Of a stretch of DNA of 64,000 nucleotides, positions 37,201 through 45,988 are shown in pieces (the stretch's first letter is position 1; each line of letters opens with the position of its first letter). A program made the translations under genes and the position numbers. Origin of the DNA: Colwellia echini (GTDB lineage Bacteria; Pseudomonadota; Gammaproteobacteria; Enterobacterales; Alteromonadaceae); the NCBI RefSeq assembly GCF_002843355.2, contig NZ_PJAI02000005.1:66530-130529 (forward strand), in the 5' to 3' direction. A model generated the notes under the pieces. It was given only the letters and a program-made list of their open reading frames with translations, made no database searches and was not told where the DNA came from.

Positions 37201-37831
37201 TTGCATTCACACGTCCGTCAAATTCTTCAGAAAAGTCATTATAACGACCTTCAAGACCAACAGTACGACGAGGTGCACCCAACGATAATGGTTTAACTGT
37301 GCGTAATACAACGCTTGCACCTAATGAACCTTCTTCTTGCTCTGCTGATGAAGTTTTGATTACATCAATTGAAGAAAGTATATCAGAAGAAAATGAACTT
37401 AAATCAACACTTTGACTAGCTGAAGGATCAGACCCATCACCAGACAAACCACTAGTTAATGCTACACCATTTAAAGAGATCTGGTTTAAACTTGGTCCAG
37501 CACCACGTACAGAAATACGTGTTCCCTCTCCATTTTCTTCTTGAATGTTAACACCAGTAACACGCGATAACGCGTCAGCTATATTTTGGTCTGTAGATTT
37601 ACCAACATCTTCAGCAAAAACAGAATCACTTACACTGTCTGAAAAGCGTTTATTGTTAACGGCTTTTTGTAAACTACCTCTAAAGCCAGTAACCTCAATC
37701 ACTTCAACTTTCTGTTCATTCTCTTTTATATCTTTATTATCAGTCTGTTCATCTTGAGCGTAAATTGGCGTTGCAAAAAGCGTTGCCAAAACCGCTGCAG
37801 AAATTGCTGATCGTTTAAAGTTATGATTCAT
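34202..37831 (-). CDS. TonB-dependent receptor of the polysaccharide type
   Basis: A 1209-aa outer membrane receptor. The signal peptide ends at ATPIYA. The TonB box region (KVEVIEVTGFRGSLQKAVNN) and a plug domain (NIADALSRVTGVNIQEENG, ISVRGAGPSLNQISLNG, about 50-190) precede a long beta-barrel ending in F (RFGVRATF). The start at 37831 has a strong AGGGGGA site. The length and the 'GFRGSLQKA' opening are typical of Alteromonadales receptors for oligosaccharides. It heads a minus-strand group with the binding lipoprotein and the carrageenase-like enzyme, so import of carrageenan oligosaccharides is the likely role. No local operator copy precedes it. Confidence 0.92.
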   Translation of the reverse strand: MNHNFKRSAISAAVLATLFATPIYAQDEQTDNKDIKENEQKVEVIEVTGFRGSLQKAVNNKRFSDSVSDSVFAEDVGKSTDQNIADALSRVTGVNIQEENGEGTRISVRGAGPSLNQISLNGVALTSGLSGDGSDPSASQSVDLSSFSSDILSSIDVIKTSSAEQEEGSLGASVVLRTVKPLSLGAPRRTVGLEGRYNDFSEEFDGRVNASFADKYFDDTFGFVLTVSQDNQKTREDRLNTDWNDSTISIADLDAPNGRTAHDLASGKAIRVLGEGQTTADLSSWDPDTQIAVNGPLNVLARNFTDISSSNNDRKRFSVSTGLEWEPGLDTNLQLDLTHTKQTIDTEYNNFRLNFAPLNGVSSNDPVTAWNGVNLETNTLDESYSRGSSGNFARNQGERELTTNVMSFTADHRFTDTFSMNFSTGYSGTEDKTIDFVGLTTATWNTTGQSLIDNMPADIIEPIGYNCTGTNGDCVYEMGETSAVIDPFDGSVTSATSRFNPYDLEANHLGGLTFRDNDQEDSNVQAKLDFTWDIEALDNISSVQFGVKYAKRVKDVHTQNQTINNGTTLIDRSDPNIDYATVGMGSIGIVDMLSGEQFPYDNFGEDLVSNRDAAFFAGWAMLDANKAIAEFSGKDPGTVGVNVNSLGTREIETETNAAYVQVNFEGFDSRLTGNIGLRYVKDKNTASGVGGINYYRNPHLLDPYDLLVTRALGNIEGSDYCPDPIAATNPDTGAPDTRYGATNADQLSGCWDWAITHGYDYTKDATTPYVNGQWVLPGGMSTNNLTNIDYTGPVPIINGLTPLPNQIMDINGNLVDVVGSNHRNFNQAGDVWQYLDLSTSWTGPNGNVDSSSRREAPSSGSNSVSLLLPSLNLNYAINEDMIGRFAVSKTMSRPQFDSLNPRMEINENIWGATAEGTAGNVNLEPLESNNLDLSYEWYFNESGLISAAFFYKDMTNFEESVTTPFQYKDVRSDYTLSNSDLLLDYDENRVPGDADNCSPQRYVGGTQSADWKVQCHTASIDIIKNGKGAEIKGLELTYTQNYDFLPGVWAGLGASFNYTYQQSEKETEEIGTTGIFTQPLPQAYTPEHSGNATIFYEYAGLSLRLANRYTGLQLVDDGLLGGAVWQESSNRLDFSSSYAINEIFSITFQVANLTDDTRRDFYTSYDTRNEDGAIVMNEGSAFDNGVTTDRTVSVYKTGRQFRFGVRATF

Positions 37832-37967
37832 AGATCCCCCTGTTGTATTACTTTTTAGTTATATTACGTTTATTTAACAACCACAAACAAAGTGTAAATG
37901 GTTGATATAAATCGGTATTTATTTTTCTTTACTTCTTATTCCGGTTTTCTGGTTTTCTGGTTTTCTT

Positions 37968-38354
37968 CTACAAATTTAATTTTGTTTTGTCTTGTTTCGA
38001 ATCTGTTAATTTTTGATGGTATAAATCCATACGTTCAACATCGTAATTTTCAAATTCACGTTTAAGTAACCAACGAGGTCGTTCTAACGTTGACTCCCAC
38101 TTGAATAATTCCTTAAACATTTTTTAACTTTTTCAGGATATTGTGCAGCAAGGTTGTTATCTTCTCTGATATCTTCAGGTACATAATAAAGTTCTGCTGG
38201 ACGATCTGGATAACGTATTAGCTTCCAATCGCCATCACGTATTGTTGCTCTTGCGTCTTTTTCCAAAAAAGCATTTCATACGGACGACCTTCTTCTTTAT
38301 TTTGAACATAAGGAAGTAAATCAACACCATCAACTGATAAAATTAAAGATTTCA
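37968..38354 (-). pseudogene. sulfatase remnant (C-terminal part, two frameshifts)
   Basis: Joining three frames gives about 128 residues typical of a formylglycine sulfatase C-terminus: [19 protein letters not shown], then [19 protein letters not shown] and [16 protein letters not shown], then [19 protein letters not shown]. Frame breaks occur at homopolymers near 38262 (TTTTTTGGAAAAAG) and near 38120 (AAAAAA). The catalytic N-terminal two thirds with the CxPSR site is absent. The fragment lies 14 bp after the aldehyde dehydrogenase stop. Sequencing error could explain the frameshifts but not the missing domain. Confidence 0.85.
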
Positions 38355-38368
38355 TTTTATTCCACCTA

Positions 38369-39808
38369 TTAATCAGCAATTAAAATAGAAACGCGTTTAT
38401 TGGTTAAATATTCTTCAAGGCTATAACGAGAACAATCTTTACCAACACCACTTTGTTTTAATCCACCATGCGGTAAATGAACGGCATAATGAACTTCATT
38501 TACACACACACTTCCTGCTTGAAGCTCATTAGCTGCTTGCATACCACGTTTTAAATTGGTGGTGTAAACATAAGCGGATAAGCCATATTCACAATCATTA
38601 GCAAGCGCAATAACATCGTCTTTATCACTAAATGGAATAATAGGTAGTACCGGACCAAATATCTCTTGACTGGCAACTGGCATATCTACTCGAACATCTG
38701 TAAGGATGGTTGGCTCCATGTAGAAACCCTTTGTATGAGAACTAGGTATTTTACCGCCCAATGTTAAAGTTGCGCCTTGTGCAACTGAGTCGTTAACAAG
38801 TCCGAGAATACGAGTACGCTCTTTCTCATTAATAACAGGTCCCATTTTACGGCCTTCACCACCACGACCAGCTTGTAAAGTAAGTCCTTGAGCATGTGCT
38901 TTGGCTTCTTTAATAAACTCTTCATATACTGATTCGTGTACAAAACAACGATTAGGTGAAACACAAACTTGGCCACTATTACCGTACTTAAGGTCAATAA
39001 TATTATGCGCAGCTTTTTTAATTTCAGCGTCGTCATAAACAATAACGGGTGCATTACCGCCAAGTTCAACTGAAAAATGCTTAACACTAGTACAGGCTGT
39101 TTGCATGGCTTTCACACCTGAATTGGTTGAACCAATCATAGTAAATAATGCAGGGATTTTGCTAGTTAGTAATGGGTTAGTAACGTCATAGTCATTACTG
39201 GTAATAACATTGATAACCCCCGCTGGAAAACCAACTTCAAGCGCTAGTTCAGCACAACGTAAAGTGGCTAAAGGTGTAACTTGTGAAGGTTTAATAATGC
39301 TACTACAGCCAGATGCTAATACAGGAGCTAGCTTGTAACCAAAGTTAAGTAATGGGAAGTTCCAAGCTAAAAACCCTACAGCTACACCAATAGGTTGACG
39401 TTGAATGTAATGATGGAATCTACCATCTGGGTCAGTAATTACTGGTTGCTCTACGCGTTTTGCTTCTTCGATGAAGTAGCGTAAACAAGTCAATAGCATA
39501 CCAAAATCATATTCAGCATTATCTAGCGGCTTACCAGATTCGCTAATAAGAATATCGATAATTTCGTCTTTATGGTCTTCAAGTAAATCAGCGTAAGCTA
39601 AGATCAACTTTTCTCGGTCTGCAAGGGACACTTTTGACCATTTATTAAAGCCTTGCTCTGCCGCAACTAGCACATCTTCTACTTGCTGTGCTTCAATTTG
39701 AGGTACATTAGCAACGTGCGCTTCGTTATCCGGATTAATTACAGGAAAAGAAGTTGATGAACTTACTCGTTCACCATTAATTATCATTTTATATTGAATA
39801 TCGTTCAT
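38369..39808 (-). CDS. NAD(P)-dependent aldehyde dehydrogenase (candidate 3,6-anhydrogalactose dehydrogenase)
   Basis: A 479-aa aldehyde dehydrogenase with catalytic C282 (NSGQVCVSPNR), general base E248 (FSVELGGNAPV) and N150 (AWNFPLLNFG). The start at 39808 is chosen because its ATG overlaps the preceding stop as ATGA, so the two are translationally coupled. In agar and carrageenan degraders an ALDH oxidises 3,6-anhydrogalactose to 3,6-anhydrogalactonate, the substrate of an enolase-superfamily cycloisomerase. The coupling to such a cycloisomerase here supports that role, but family sequence alone would also allow a succinate-semialdehyde or lactaldehyde dehydrogenase. Part of the AAACAT-N3-ATGTTT regulon (site 2). 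Confidence 0.85.
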   Translation of the reverse strand: MNDIQYKMIINGERVSSSTSFPVINPDNEAHVANVPQIEAQQVEDVLVAAEQGFNKWSKVSLADREKLILAYADLLEDHKDEIIDILISESGKPLDNAEYDFGMLLTCLRYFIEEAKRVEQPVITDPDGRFHHYIQRQPIGVAVGFLAWNFPLLNFGYKLAPVLASGCSSIIKPSQVTPLATLRCAELALEVGFPAGVINVITSNDYDVTNPLLTSKIPALFTMIGSTNSGVKAMQTACTSVKHFSVELGGNAPVIVYDDAEIKKAAHNIIDLKYGNSGQVCVSPNRCFVHESVYEEFIKEAKAHAQGLTLQAGRGGEGRKMGPVINEKERTRILGLVNDSVAQGATLTLGGKIPSSHTKGFYMEPTILTDVRVDMPVASQEIFGPVLPIIPFSDKDDVIALANDCEYGLSAYVYTTNLKRGMQAANELQAGSVCVNEVHYAVHLPHGGLKQSGVGKDCSRYSLEEYLTNKRVSILIAD

Positions 39809-40956
39809 TTTGATTCCGTCGTACAAATAGTAAATTCAGTTAACGCATCTCGGTCAATTTCAACACCTAAACCGGGTGCAGTTGGAACAATTGCTTCGCC
39901 TTGAGTAACTTCTACGTTCACCTTATAAAGGTTGTCTCGTAATGGGTTTTCAGTGCGGTCGTACTCTAAAAATAAGTTTTTAGTTTCAGAGCGCCCAGGC
40001 TCTGAGTAGCCAGTAGCTAAAAAGTGAGTTGCCGCGGCTAAATTTAGTTGAGTTCCCCAAACATGTGGGATCATATTCAAACCATTGGCAGAAGCTAATG
40101 TACGAATTTTTAATGCTTCGCTAATACCGCCACAATAAGCTAAGTCGGCCTGAACTAATTGAACTCCACCTTGTTCGATAAGCTTTTTAAAGCCGTAACG
40201 TGTCTGTTCACATTCACCAGTAGCTATAGCTACACTTGTCTTATCTTGTAGCTGTCTAAATAAGTCAGGATGTTCTGGGCTTAACGGCTCTTCAAACCAG
40301 TGGTAGTCATTTTCTTCAAGATATTTAGCTATTTTAATAGCTTCAGGTAAGTCGTAAGCGTGATTTGAATCAGCAGCCAAAACCGTTGTTGGCATTGCTT
40401 GGCGCATCGCTTTAATAAGCTTAATATCAAAATCAATATTTTTTCCAACTTTGATTTTCATCGCTTTAAAGCCTTGTTCTGTATAACTAACAGCTTCGGC
40501 TACTAAATGGTCAAGTAACTGTTCTTCAGGCATTTCTTGGAAATACATACCTGTTGCGTAACAAGGGACTTTTGCTCTAACCGCGCCGCCCATTAATTGG
40601 CTAACACTTAAGCCAAGTCCTTTACCTTTTAAATCCCATAAAGCCATATCTATACCAGACATAGCGCCCATCATGATACCTGAGCGGGCGAAATCTAATG
40701 ATGCACGCCACATATGGTGCCAGATGGCTTCAGTAGATACAGCATCCATGCCTAGTATTCTTGGTGCGTAAAACTTCTCAACAGCTGCCTGTGTAACATC
40801 AGCTGGTCCATAGCATTCACCCCAGCCTGAAGTACCATCGTCAGCAATGACCTCAATAAGTAGTACATTGCGTTGGTTATAAAACCATTGAGAAAAACCG
40901 AAAGGCTCTTTCAATTCACATCTTATGTGGTGAGTTTTTATGCATTCTATTTTCAT
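39805..40956 (-). CDS. enolase-superfamily cycloisomerase (candidate 3,6-anhydrogalactonate cycloisomerase)
   Basis: A 383-aa mandelate racemase/muconate lactonising-type enzyme. The catalytic and metal residues are K167-x-K169 (AMKIKVG), D196 and N198 (AADSNHAY), E222 (FEEP), E248 (TGECE) and H298 (PHVWGT). Known 3,6-anhydro-L-galactonate cycloisomerases of marine vibrios belong to this superfamily and open the anhydro ring to give 2-keto-3-deoxygalactonate. Coupling to an ALDH and the presence of KDGal kinase and aldolase 8-9 kb away fit exactly. D- versus L-configuration cannot be read from sequence. The kappa-carrageenase-like gene favours D. Confidence 0.82.
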   Translation of the reverse strand: MKIECIKTHHIRCELKEPFGFSQWFYNQRNVLLIEVIADDGTSGWGECYGPADVTQAAVEKFYAPRILGMDAVSTEAIWHHMWRASLDFARSGIMMGAMSGIDMALWDLKGKGLGLSVSQLMGGAVRAKVPCYATGMYFQEMPEEQLLDHLVAEAVSYTEQGFKAMKIKVGKNIDFDIKLIKAMRQAMPTTVLAADSNHAYDLPEAIKIAKYLEENDYHWFEEPLSPEHPDLFRQLQDKTSVAIATGECEQTRYGFKKLIEQGGVQLVQADLAYCGGISEALKIRTLASANGLNMIPHVWGTQLNLAAATHFLATGYSEPGRSETKNLFLEYDRTENPLRDNLYKVNVEVTQGEAIVPTAPGLGVEIDRDALTEFTICTTESK

Positions 40957-41679
40957 TTATCTTTAACCTTTTTTGTGGCTATATAAGAAGACGTAACGTT
41001 AAACACTGTAGTAACAATATTTATAATAGCCATTTAAGTTTTACTTCAAAAGTAATACATAGTTAAACATATGATGTTTGCATTTACAACATGAATTTTC
41101 ATAAAAATTGCAATTATGCCGAACTTTGCATTTTAACCTTTTAATTTCAATTATTAAGGGGCTAACGAATTGGGAAGGAGTTTGGCTATTCTTTTAGTAC
41201 AAAAGTACCATTTATTAATAACTTACTAAAAATATTTAATGATCTTATAATTGTAACGCTAAAGAACTGGAGATTAAAAATCCAAGGTTTCTGTTAAACA
41301 TTGCGAGTGAAATGGTTGCTTATCTACAGTCGAATTAGTAATTTCTGGATATTGGATTGAACTTTGAAGTGTATCGATGTGTAATTTTATCTTCACCCGT
41401 TTAAATATCATTAATGAATGTCAGCAATATGCTCATTGCTGCCGTTCATATTCGGTTATTGAATGTTAATTATAAACTTACAGACATGATAATTACTGCT
41501 TTTCTATTGAGGCAACAAGTAGCTTTACTCACTAACTAATAACTCGTAGGTTACTATAAAAAGCTGTTTATATTTATTCCGAAGAGCAACACACTCAAGA
41601 ACATTACATTGAGTGTGTCAATCTCTGGTAAACTATTTTTTTTATTTCCTTTATGCGCCATAATCAATCTATGAAAAGA
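40957..41679. other. 723-bp gene-free stretch with operator and two hairpins
   Basis: Apart from operator site 2 it holds the hairpin 41414-41449 (ATGAATGTCAGCAAT against ATTGCTGCCGTTCAT, 7 bp perfect at the tip). It also holds the perfect 10-bp inverted repeat ACACACTCAA / TTGAGTGTGT at 41589-41618, about 60 bp after the SnoaL-like stop and possibly its terminator. No gene is visible. Confidence 0.65.
41065..41079. promoter_or_regulatory. AAACAT-N3-ATGTTT operator, site 2 (cycloisomerase-ALDH operon)
   Basis: AAACATATGATGTTT is a full match, 109 bp upstream of the cycloisomerase start. Confidence 0.8.
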
Positions 41680-42192
41680 CTATTTCATAGATTCATCAAC
41701 AGGTACGCTATCAACGAATTGCTCAAAACTAACGATTTTATTATTTTCTAGCATCCATAAATGGGCAACTCTAGCACTAAATTTTCGCCCTGTTTCATTG
41801 TACGTTCCATAGTACGTACCGTACGCGAACACACGGTTTTCAGCATCAACATAGCCCTCAACAACAAATCGGTAATCAGTCCATTCTGTCGATAATCGTT
41901 TAAAGACTTTTTGAGAAATCTCCTCAAACCCTATATACACACCAGCGAGAGGAAAACCATCGGCTTCTTTCCATGTAGCACTCTTTGATAAATGCTTGCG
42001 TAAGTTTTTTCCATTTTCTTCTGAAGAGTCTCCTTCATAAGTGCTCTTAATAATTTCCAAGTTTGACATCATTTTCACACTTTCTTCTTCAATGGCTTGT
42101 TCTTTTGTATGTAAATTAGTCTCTGTTTTTACATGGGTACAACCCAATGAAAATATTGAAAAAACTAAGTTTACCACTCCATTAATACTCAT
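41680..42192 (-). CDS. SnoaL/NTF2-like lipoprotein
   Basis: A 170-aa protein with a short signal and lipobox (FSLGC). A SnoaL-type cone fold follows (LRKHLSKSATWKEADGFPLAG, YIGFEEISQKVF, RVFAYGTYYGTYNETGR, ARVAHLWMLENNKIVSFEQF). The family includes isomerases and many proteins of unknown activity. The ATG at 42192 is preferred to an upstream TTG at 42222. It is last in the MBL-DsbA-SnoaL operon and starts about 34 bp after the preceding stop. Confidence 0.75.
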   Translation of the reverse strand: MSINGVVNLVFSIFSLGCTHVKTETNLHTKEQAIEEESVKMMSNLEIIKSTYEGDSSEENGKNLRKHLSKSATWKEADGFPLAGVYIGFEEISQKVFKRLSTEWTDYRFVVEGYVDAENRVFAYGTYYGTYNETGRKFSARVAHLWMLENNKIVSFEQFVDSVPVDESMK

Positions 42193-42225
42193 TAAATTTA
42201 TCCATTTTATCCACCCGTTCAATGA

Positions 42226-42843
42226 CTACAATTGCTCGACTAATTCCTTCCATTTTACAAGGTCTTTGTAATAGTTTTCATGAGGTAATGATGTCAAGTT
42301 GCCGTCTTTTTCGATGATAAAAGTAGGAAACCCTCTAACCCCCCATAGATTCATTAACTGTTGCTCTTGATGTATATCATCATCTATTTGTTTGGTTTGT
42401 GAACGCATTAACCTTGACCATCTGCTTTCTTCAACCCCTAGCTTACTAGCGATAGTCGCTAAAACATTATAGTCACTAACATCTAGAGCAAATTGGTAAT
42501 GGGCTTGTTGAATAGCTTTCAACATATCAAAGCCTTTACTACAAAATTTCTCCATGACATATACTCCTTGGGCGGTGATGTACGAATCAAGCATAATCGT
42601 ATTATTGCTAGTTAACCGATTATGGTAATCAACTGAAAATATTTGCCCTGTTTGTGAGGCTATTTTTTTATCAAATTCTTGAGCCATTGCTCGAAAGTCT
42701 CTATGCATTTTTTGTCTTGTTATCATTCCGCCAGCATGCAGTATCATATTAACATTTGATGCTGAAGCTAATGTTTCAGCCAGTGGAGTAGCGCCGTAAC
42801 ACCATCCACACATAGGGTCAAAAAAGTAGTGAGCTGTTACCAT
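42226..42843 (-). CDS. DsbA family (FrnE-like) thioredoxin-fold protein
   Basis: A 205-aa protein with the active-site C12-G-W-C15 (FDPMCGWCYGATP) and the cis-proline loop GFPTFIIE near the C-terminus. There is a helical insertion between them, as in FrnE and 2-hydroxychromene isomerase-type DsbA relatives. There is no signal peptide, so it is probably cytoplasmic. It overlaps the MBL-fold gene by 7 bp, so it is translationally coupled. Confidence 0.85.
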   Translation of the reverse strand: MVTAHYFFDPMCGWCYGATPLAETLASASNVNMILHAGGMITRQKMHRDFRAMAQEFDKKIASQTGQIFSVDYHNRLTSNNTIMLDSYITAQGVYVMEKFCSKGFDMLKAIQQAHYQFALDVSDYNVLATIASKLGVEESRWSRLMRSQTKQIDDDIHQEQQLMNLWGVRGFPTFIIEKDGNLTSLPHENYYKDLVKWKELVEQL

Positions 42844-43703
42844 TTCATTTCACCCTTATGAACTTTAGCACCAATATTTAATGACAAAGAAAATTGCGTG
42901 TCAGGGTAAAGTACATTCATACCATTAATCAATGCGTTAGCATCTGAGCTACTTTGTTTTACTTGTTCAAAAGTGGTTAAATATTTACTGGTGAAATGTA
43001 GGTTACTCGCATCAAGTTTCGTACCTTGCTTCATATGTCCTGGCACAACAATTTGTGGAAACAGTTTCTCCATTTCAGCTAATTGTAATAACCAAGCATT
43101 CCAGCTCGCTGTATCTTGAACATCAGCTGTCCATACATGTAAATCACCAAAGACAGAAACATTACCTACAATAGCCTTTTTAGACGGTATCCATAAATAA
43201 GGTCGGTGTGCTAATAAACCTGTAGTTCCTTTAATTTCAATAACATGTCCATCAACAGAAAAAGAAAGTTTATTATAAGCGTTAGGTGTCACCATATTGT
43301 TAGGCGAATTATCTCCCATTTTAGGTGCCCAATAAGCGAATTTTCCAGCCATTTTTTTTTCAATAACCTTTTTTACTGCTGGTGTTGCAATAATTCGTGC
43401 ATCAGGAAAGAACTTTTTAAGCGTTTCTGCACCAAAATAATAGTCAGGATCGGCCTGACTGATAAAGATTGTCGTTAATTTTTTACCTGAATCTAAGACA
43501 TTAGCAACAATTCTTAAAGCATCTGCTTTCGTGAAGCCTGCATCAATCACTGCCGCTTCAGTCTCACCGTATATCAAGGTAGAATTTACGTGAAAACTAT
43601 TGCTACTAGCGTTGTACACTTTTAGTGATAGCGGCACATCATTTACTGCATGAACCGAAGTAGTAAGAAAAAATGAAGCAAGTAAAAGTATTATTTTATT
43701 CAT
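42837..43703 (-). CDS. exported MBL-fold protein with degenerate metal site
   Basis: A 288-aa metallo-beta-lactamase-fold protein with a signal peptide (cut near TTSVHA). The start at 43703 is chosen because the signal peptide begins there. The HxHxDH metal motif is replaced by S-Q83-A-D85-P-D87-Y88 before YFG. Three histidines are therefore changed and only the Asp remains. A downstream GHM (VVPGHMKQG) survives. It is likely non-metallic or altered in activity. It leads an operon with a DsbA-like and a SnoaL-like gene, divergent from a LysR regulator that probably controls it. Confidence 0.8.
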   Translation of the reverse strand: MNKIILLLASFFLTTSVHAVNDVPLSLKVYNASSNSFHVNSTLIYGETEAAVIDAGFTKADALRIVANVLDSGKKLTTIFISQADPDYYFGAETLKKFFPDARIIATPAVKKVIEKKMAGKFAYWAPKMGDNSPNNMVTPNAYNKLSFSVDGHVIEIKGTTGLLAHRPYLWIPSKKAIVGNVSVFGDLHVWTADVQDTASWNAWLLQLAEMEKLFPQIVVPGHMKQGTKLDASNLHFTSKYLTTFEQVKQSSSDANALINGMNVLYPDTQFSLSLNIGAKVHKGEMKW

Positions 43704-43819
43704 GGTTTGTGTCCTGTTTAAATCATTAATTATTTTGAGATGCAACGATCATAAATCATTGACTAGAACAGATAAATACCAAATACTGTGCTTCTTTATT
43801 TCTTTATTCGTGCATATAG

Positions 43820-44716
43820 ATGGATAGGATCACCGCAGCAGAAGTATTTGTCGATGTTACCCGTTCAGGTAGCTTTACCGCAACCGCGGATAGACTATCG
43901 ATGTCTAGGCCCATGGTTACAAGGTATGTTGAGGCCTTAGAAAGTTGGTTTGGCGTACGTTTACTTCATCGAACCACTCGTAAAGTGACCTTAACAACGT
44001 TAGGTAAACAATGTCTTTTAGATATAGAGTCATGGCTTGGTGCGGGTCAACTTTTAGTTGAAAGTGTAAAACCTACCGATGTACTAACAGGCTCAATTCG
44101 AATTGCAACCAGTGTGTCTTTCGCGCATGCGCAGTTAATGACTGCTATCAGTGAATTTATGATATTACATTCCAAGGTCAACATTGATATAGACTTACAG
44201 GATACCGTCAGTGACTTGGTTAATAACCGCATAGATTTAGCTATCCGTATTGCTTCGACCCCTGATGCATCCTTAATAGGTAAACCTATTGCACTTTGCC
44301 GCTCTATTCTTGTCGCACATAAAAGTTATTTAGCAAGGAAGCCTGCCATAGAAAGACCAGAGGATCTTTGCCATCATAATTGCCTTAACTATACCAATTT
44401 TGAAAATAAAGTCTGGCACCTTGCACATGGCACAGTGCATAAATCGATTAATGTTAAAGGTACATTGAGCGCTAATGAAGCGACGGCTTTACTTGAAGCC
44501 ACTATGTGCGGGATGGGTATCTCAATGCAGCCTACCTATATGGCAAACAAAATGATACAACGAGGGGAGCTAGTTCAGGTATTGTCTGATTGGAAACCAA
44601 ATGACATGAGTATTTATGCTTTATATTCATCACGCAAATTTTTAGCGCCAGCAGTAAGAGCATTTATTGATTTTATTGATGAGTATTTTAAGAAAAACAT
44701 ATGGGATATTTATTAA
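43820..44716 (+). CDS. LysR family transcriptional regulator
   Basis: A 298-aa regulator with an N-terminal winged helix-turn-helix (VFVDVTRSGSFTATADRLSM, VTRYVEALESWFGVRLLHRT, residues 5-60) and a periplasmic-binding-like effector domain (about 90-295). It starts 116 bp from the divergent MBL-DsbA-SnoaL operon, the usual arrangement of a LysR protein with its target. The effector is unknown. The local AAACAT-N3-ATGTTT operator is absent from this promoter, so this group appears independent of the sugar genes. Confidence 0.9.
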   Translation: MDRITAAEVFVDVTRSGSFTATADRLSMSRPMVTRYVEALESWFGVRLLHRTTRKVTLTTLGKQCLLDIESWLGAGQLLVESVKPTDVLTGSIRIATSVSFAHAQLMTAISEFMILHSKVNIDIDLQDTVSDLVNNRIDLAIRIASTPDASLIGKPIALCRSILVAHKSYLARKPAIERPEDLCHHNCLNYTNFENKVWHLAHGTVHKSINVKGTLSANEATALLEATMCGMGISMQPTYMANKMIQRGELVQVLSDWKPNDMSIYALYSSRKFLAPAVRAFIDFIDEYFKKNIWDIY

Positions 44717-45441
44717 CAACAACTCTAGCTAAGACACTAAGAGTTTTATGACATTGAAAATATAGTTTATGACCGCTTTGGTGGCTGAGACCTAAACTAC
44801 TCCGCGGTAATGCTGTTCTTAGTCGGATCAGTTGTCGCTAGTGAACAAAAGCCAATATCAGCTAAGCGCAAATAAACTTAATTTATTAGCGGCATAGCCG
44901 ATGCAATGATGTGGTTATTTGGTGGCCGATTTAGATGATAATGCTTGGCATTTTTTAATGTGATTGGGTGGTTTATCTCATCCAATTATCCAAATATTGA
45001 CGGACAAAAACAGCCAGCTGTATTTAGTTCTGCTTGATTGACTTATTGTGACATTGCTCAAAGTTAATTACTTTATCTTTAACACTAAATTTTGATTTAT
45101 CTCTATTTATACAGGTATGTCCAAGCTGAGTAAAGTCGAATGGCGACCTTGATACTTTAAAGTAAGATAGGACTTGAGTATTGATACGGAAGCTTAAAAC
45201 GACATAACCATCATTTAGTTGAATATTAGTATTTTATTCTAGTTCCGGCTTAATACCAAACCTGCTTTAAATATCAATATCTCTAGGATAAGGTTTAATA
45301 AAACAAACCTGACTCCAGCTACCTTTAACTTATTTATTGAAATCCACTATTTAAAAATTCGATAAATCTATAACTGGCATATCAATATGAGAGTCCAAAC
45401 AGGAAGTACAAAGTAATAACGACAAAATGACAATAGATAAT
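44717..45441. other. 725-bp gene-free stretch, probably decayed DNA
   Basis: No open frame longer than about 30 codons with recognisable sequence was found on either strand. Short frames such as the one ending near 45036 (IGWFISSNYPNIDGQKQPA) look like gene fragments broken by stops but could not be named. Confidence 0.5.
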
Positions 45442-45870
45442 TTAAACGCCAAACTTCCTGTGATTTTTCCGTTTAATATTCTTGTAGGTGACACTTTTTA
45501 CCTTAACTAAATAAGTAAGGAAAATAATAACTAAAACGGAATCCAACACTATAGTTATTAAACATTTATCAATATATTGTGCTCCAAACATAAAAATTAT
45601 AAATATAAATGCTATTTTACTAATACTTGTAAGAACTAGAGCCAAATTACGATATACAGGGTTAAAAGCCCCAGAAATCAATAAAACACCCATCAGGAAA
45701 ATAAGAAATCCCCAACTTCGAACAACAACCTGAGCTAATGGTTCGGTAAGTGTTTCACCAAACATACTTATTAAAGTACTTTGAGGTGCGAATACCGCAA
45801 AAATCATTGAACAAGTAAGTAAACCTGCAATAATCATTATCCATTTTATATTGCTAGTAATAACGTTCAA
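45442..45870 (-). CDS. small four-helix membrane protein
   Basis: A 142-aa hydrophobic protein with about four membrane segments (IKWIMIIAGLLTCSMIF, WGFLIFLMGVLLISG, ALVLTSISKIAFIFIIFMFG, IVLDSVLVIIFLTYLV) and a basic C-terminal tail. The start is placed at the TTG at 45870 because GGAG lies 5 nt before it. A longer frame back to 46017 overlaps the SDR gene and adds an unlikely sequence. It is not recognised beyond a general resemblance to DUF4345-type proteins. It follows the SDR gene in the same direction and may share its transcript. Confidence 0.65.
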   Translation of the reverse strand: MNVITSNIKWIMIIAGLLTCSMIFAVFAPQSTLISMFGETLTEPLAQVVVRSWGFLIFLMGVLLISGAFNPVYRNLALVLTSISKIAFIFIIFMFGAQYIDKCLITIVLDSVLVIIFLTYLVKVKSVTYKNIKRKNHRKFGV

Positions 45871-45988
45871 TTTAACTCCTGACAATCCGTGTAACCTAAC
45901 CCCCGTTAAATTTCTTATGTGCAAAATTACAAGTGTAATTTTGCACTGGGGACAAAAAACCTCATTACACTTAGTGGTGTTGTAATTA

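Noticed and set aside
44717-45441. A decayed gene between the LysR gene and the membrane protein
   Set aside because: Short frames look like fragments, but none could be tied to a family, so no pseudogene is called.
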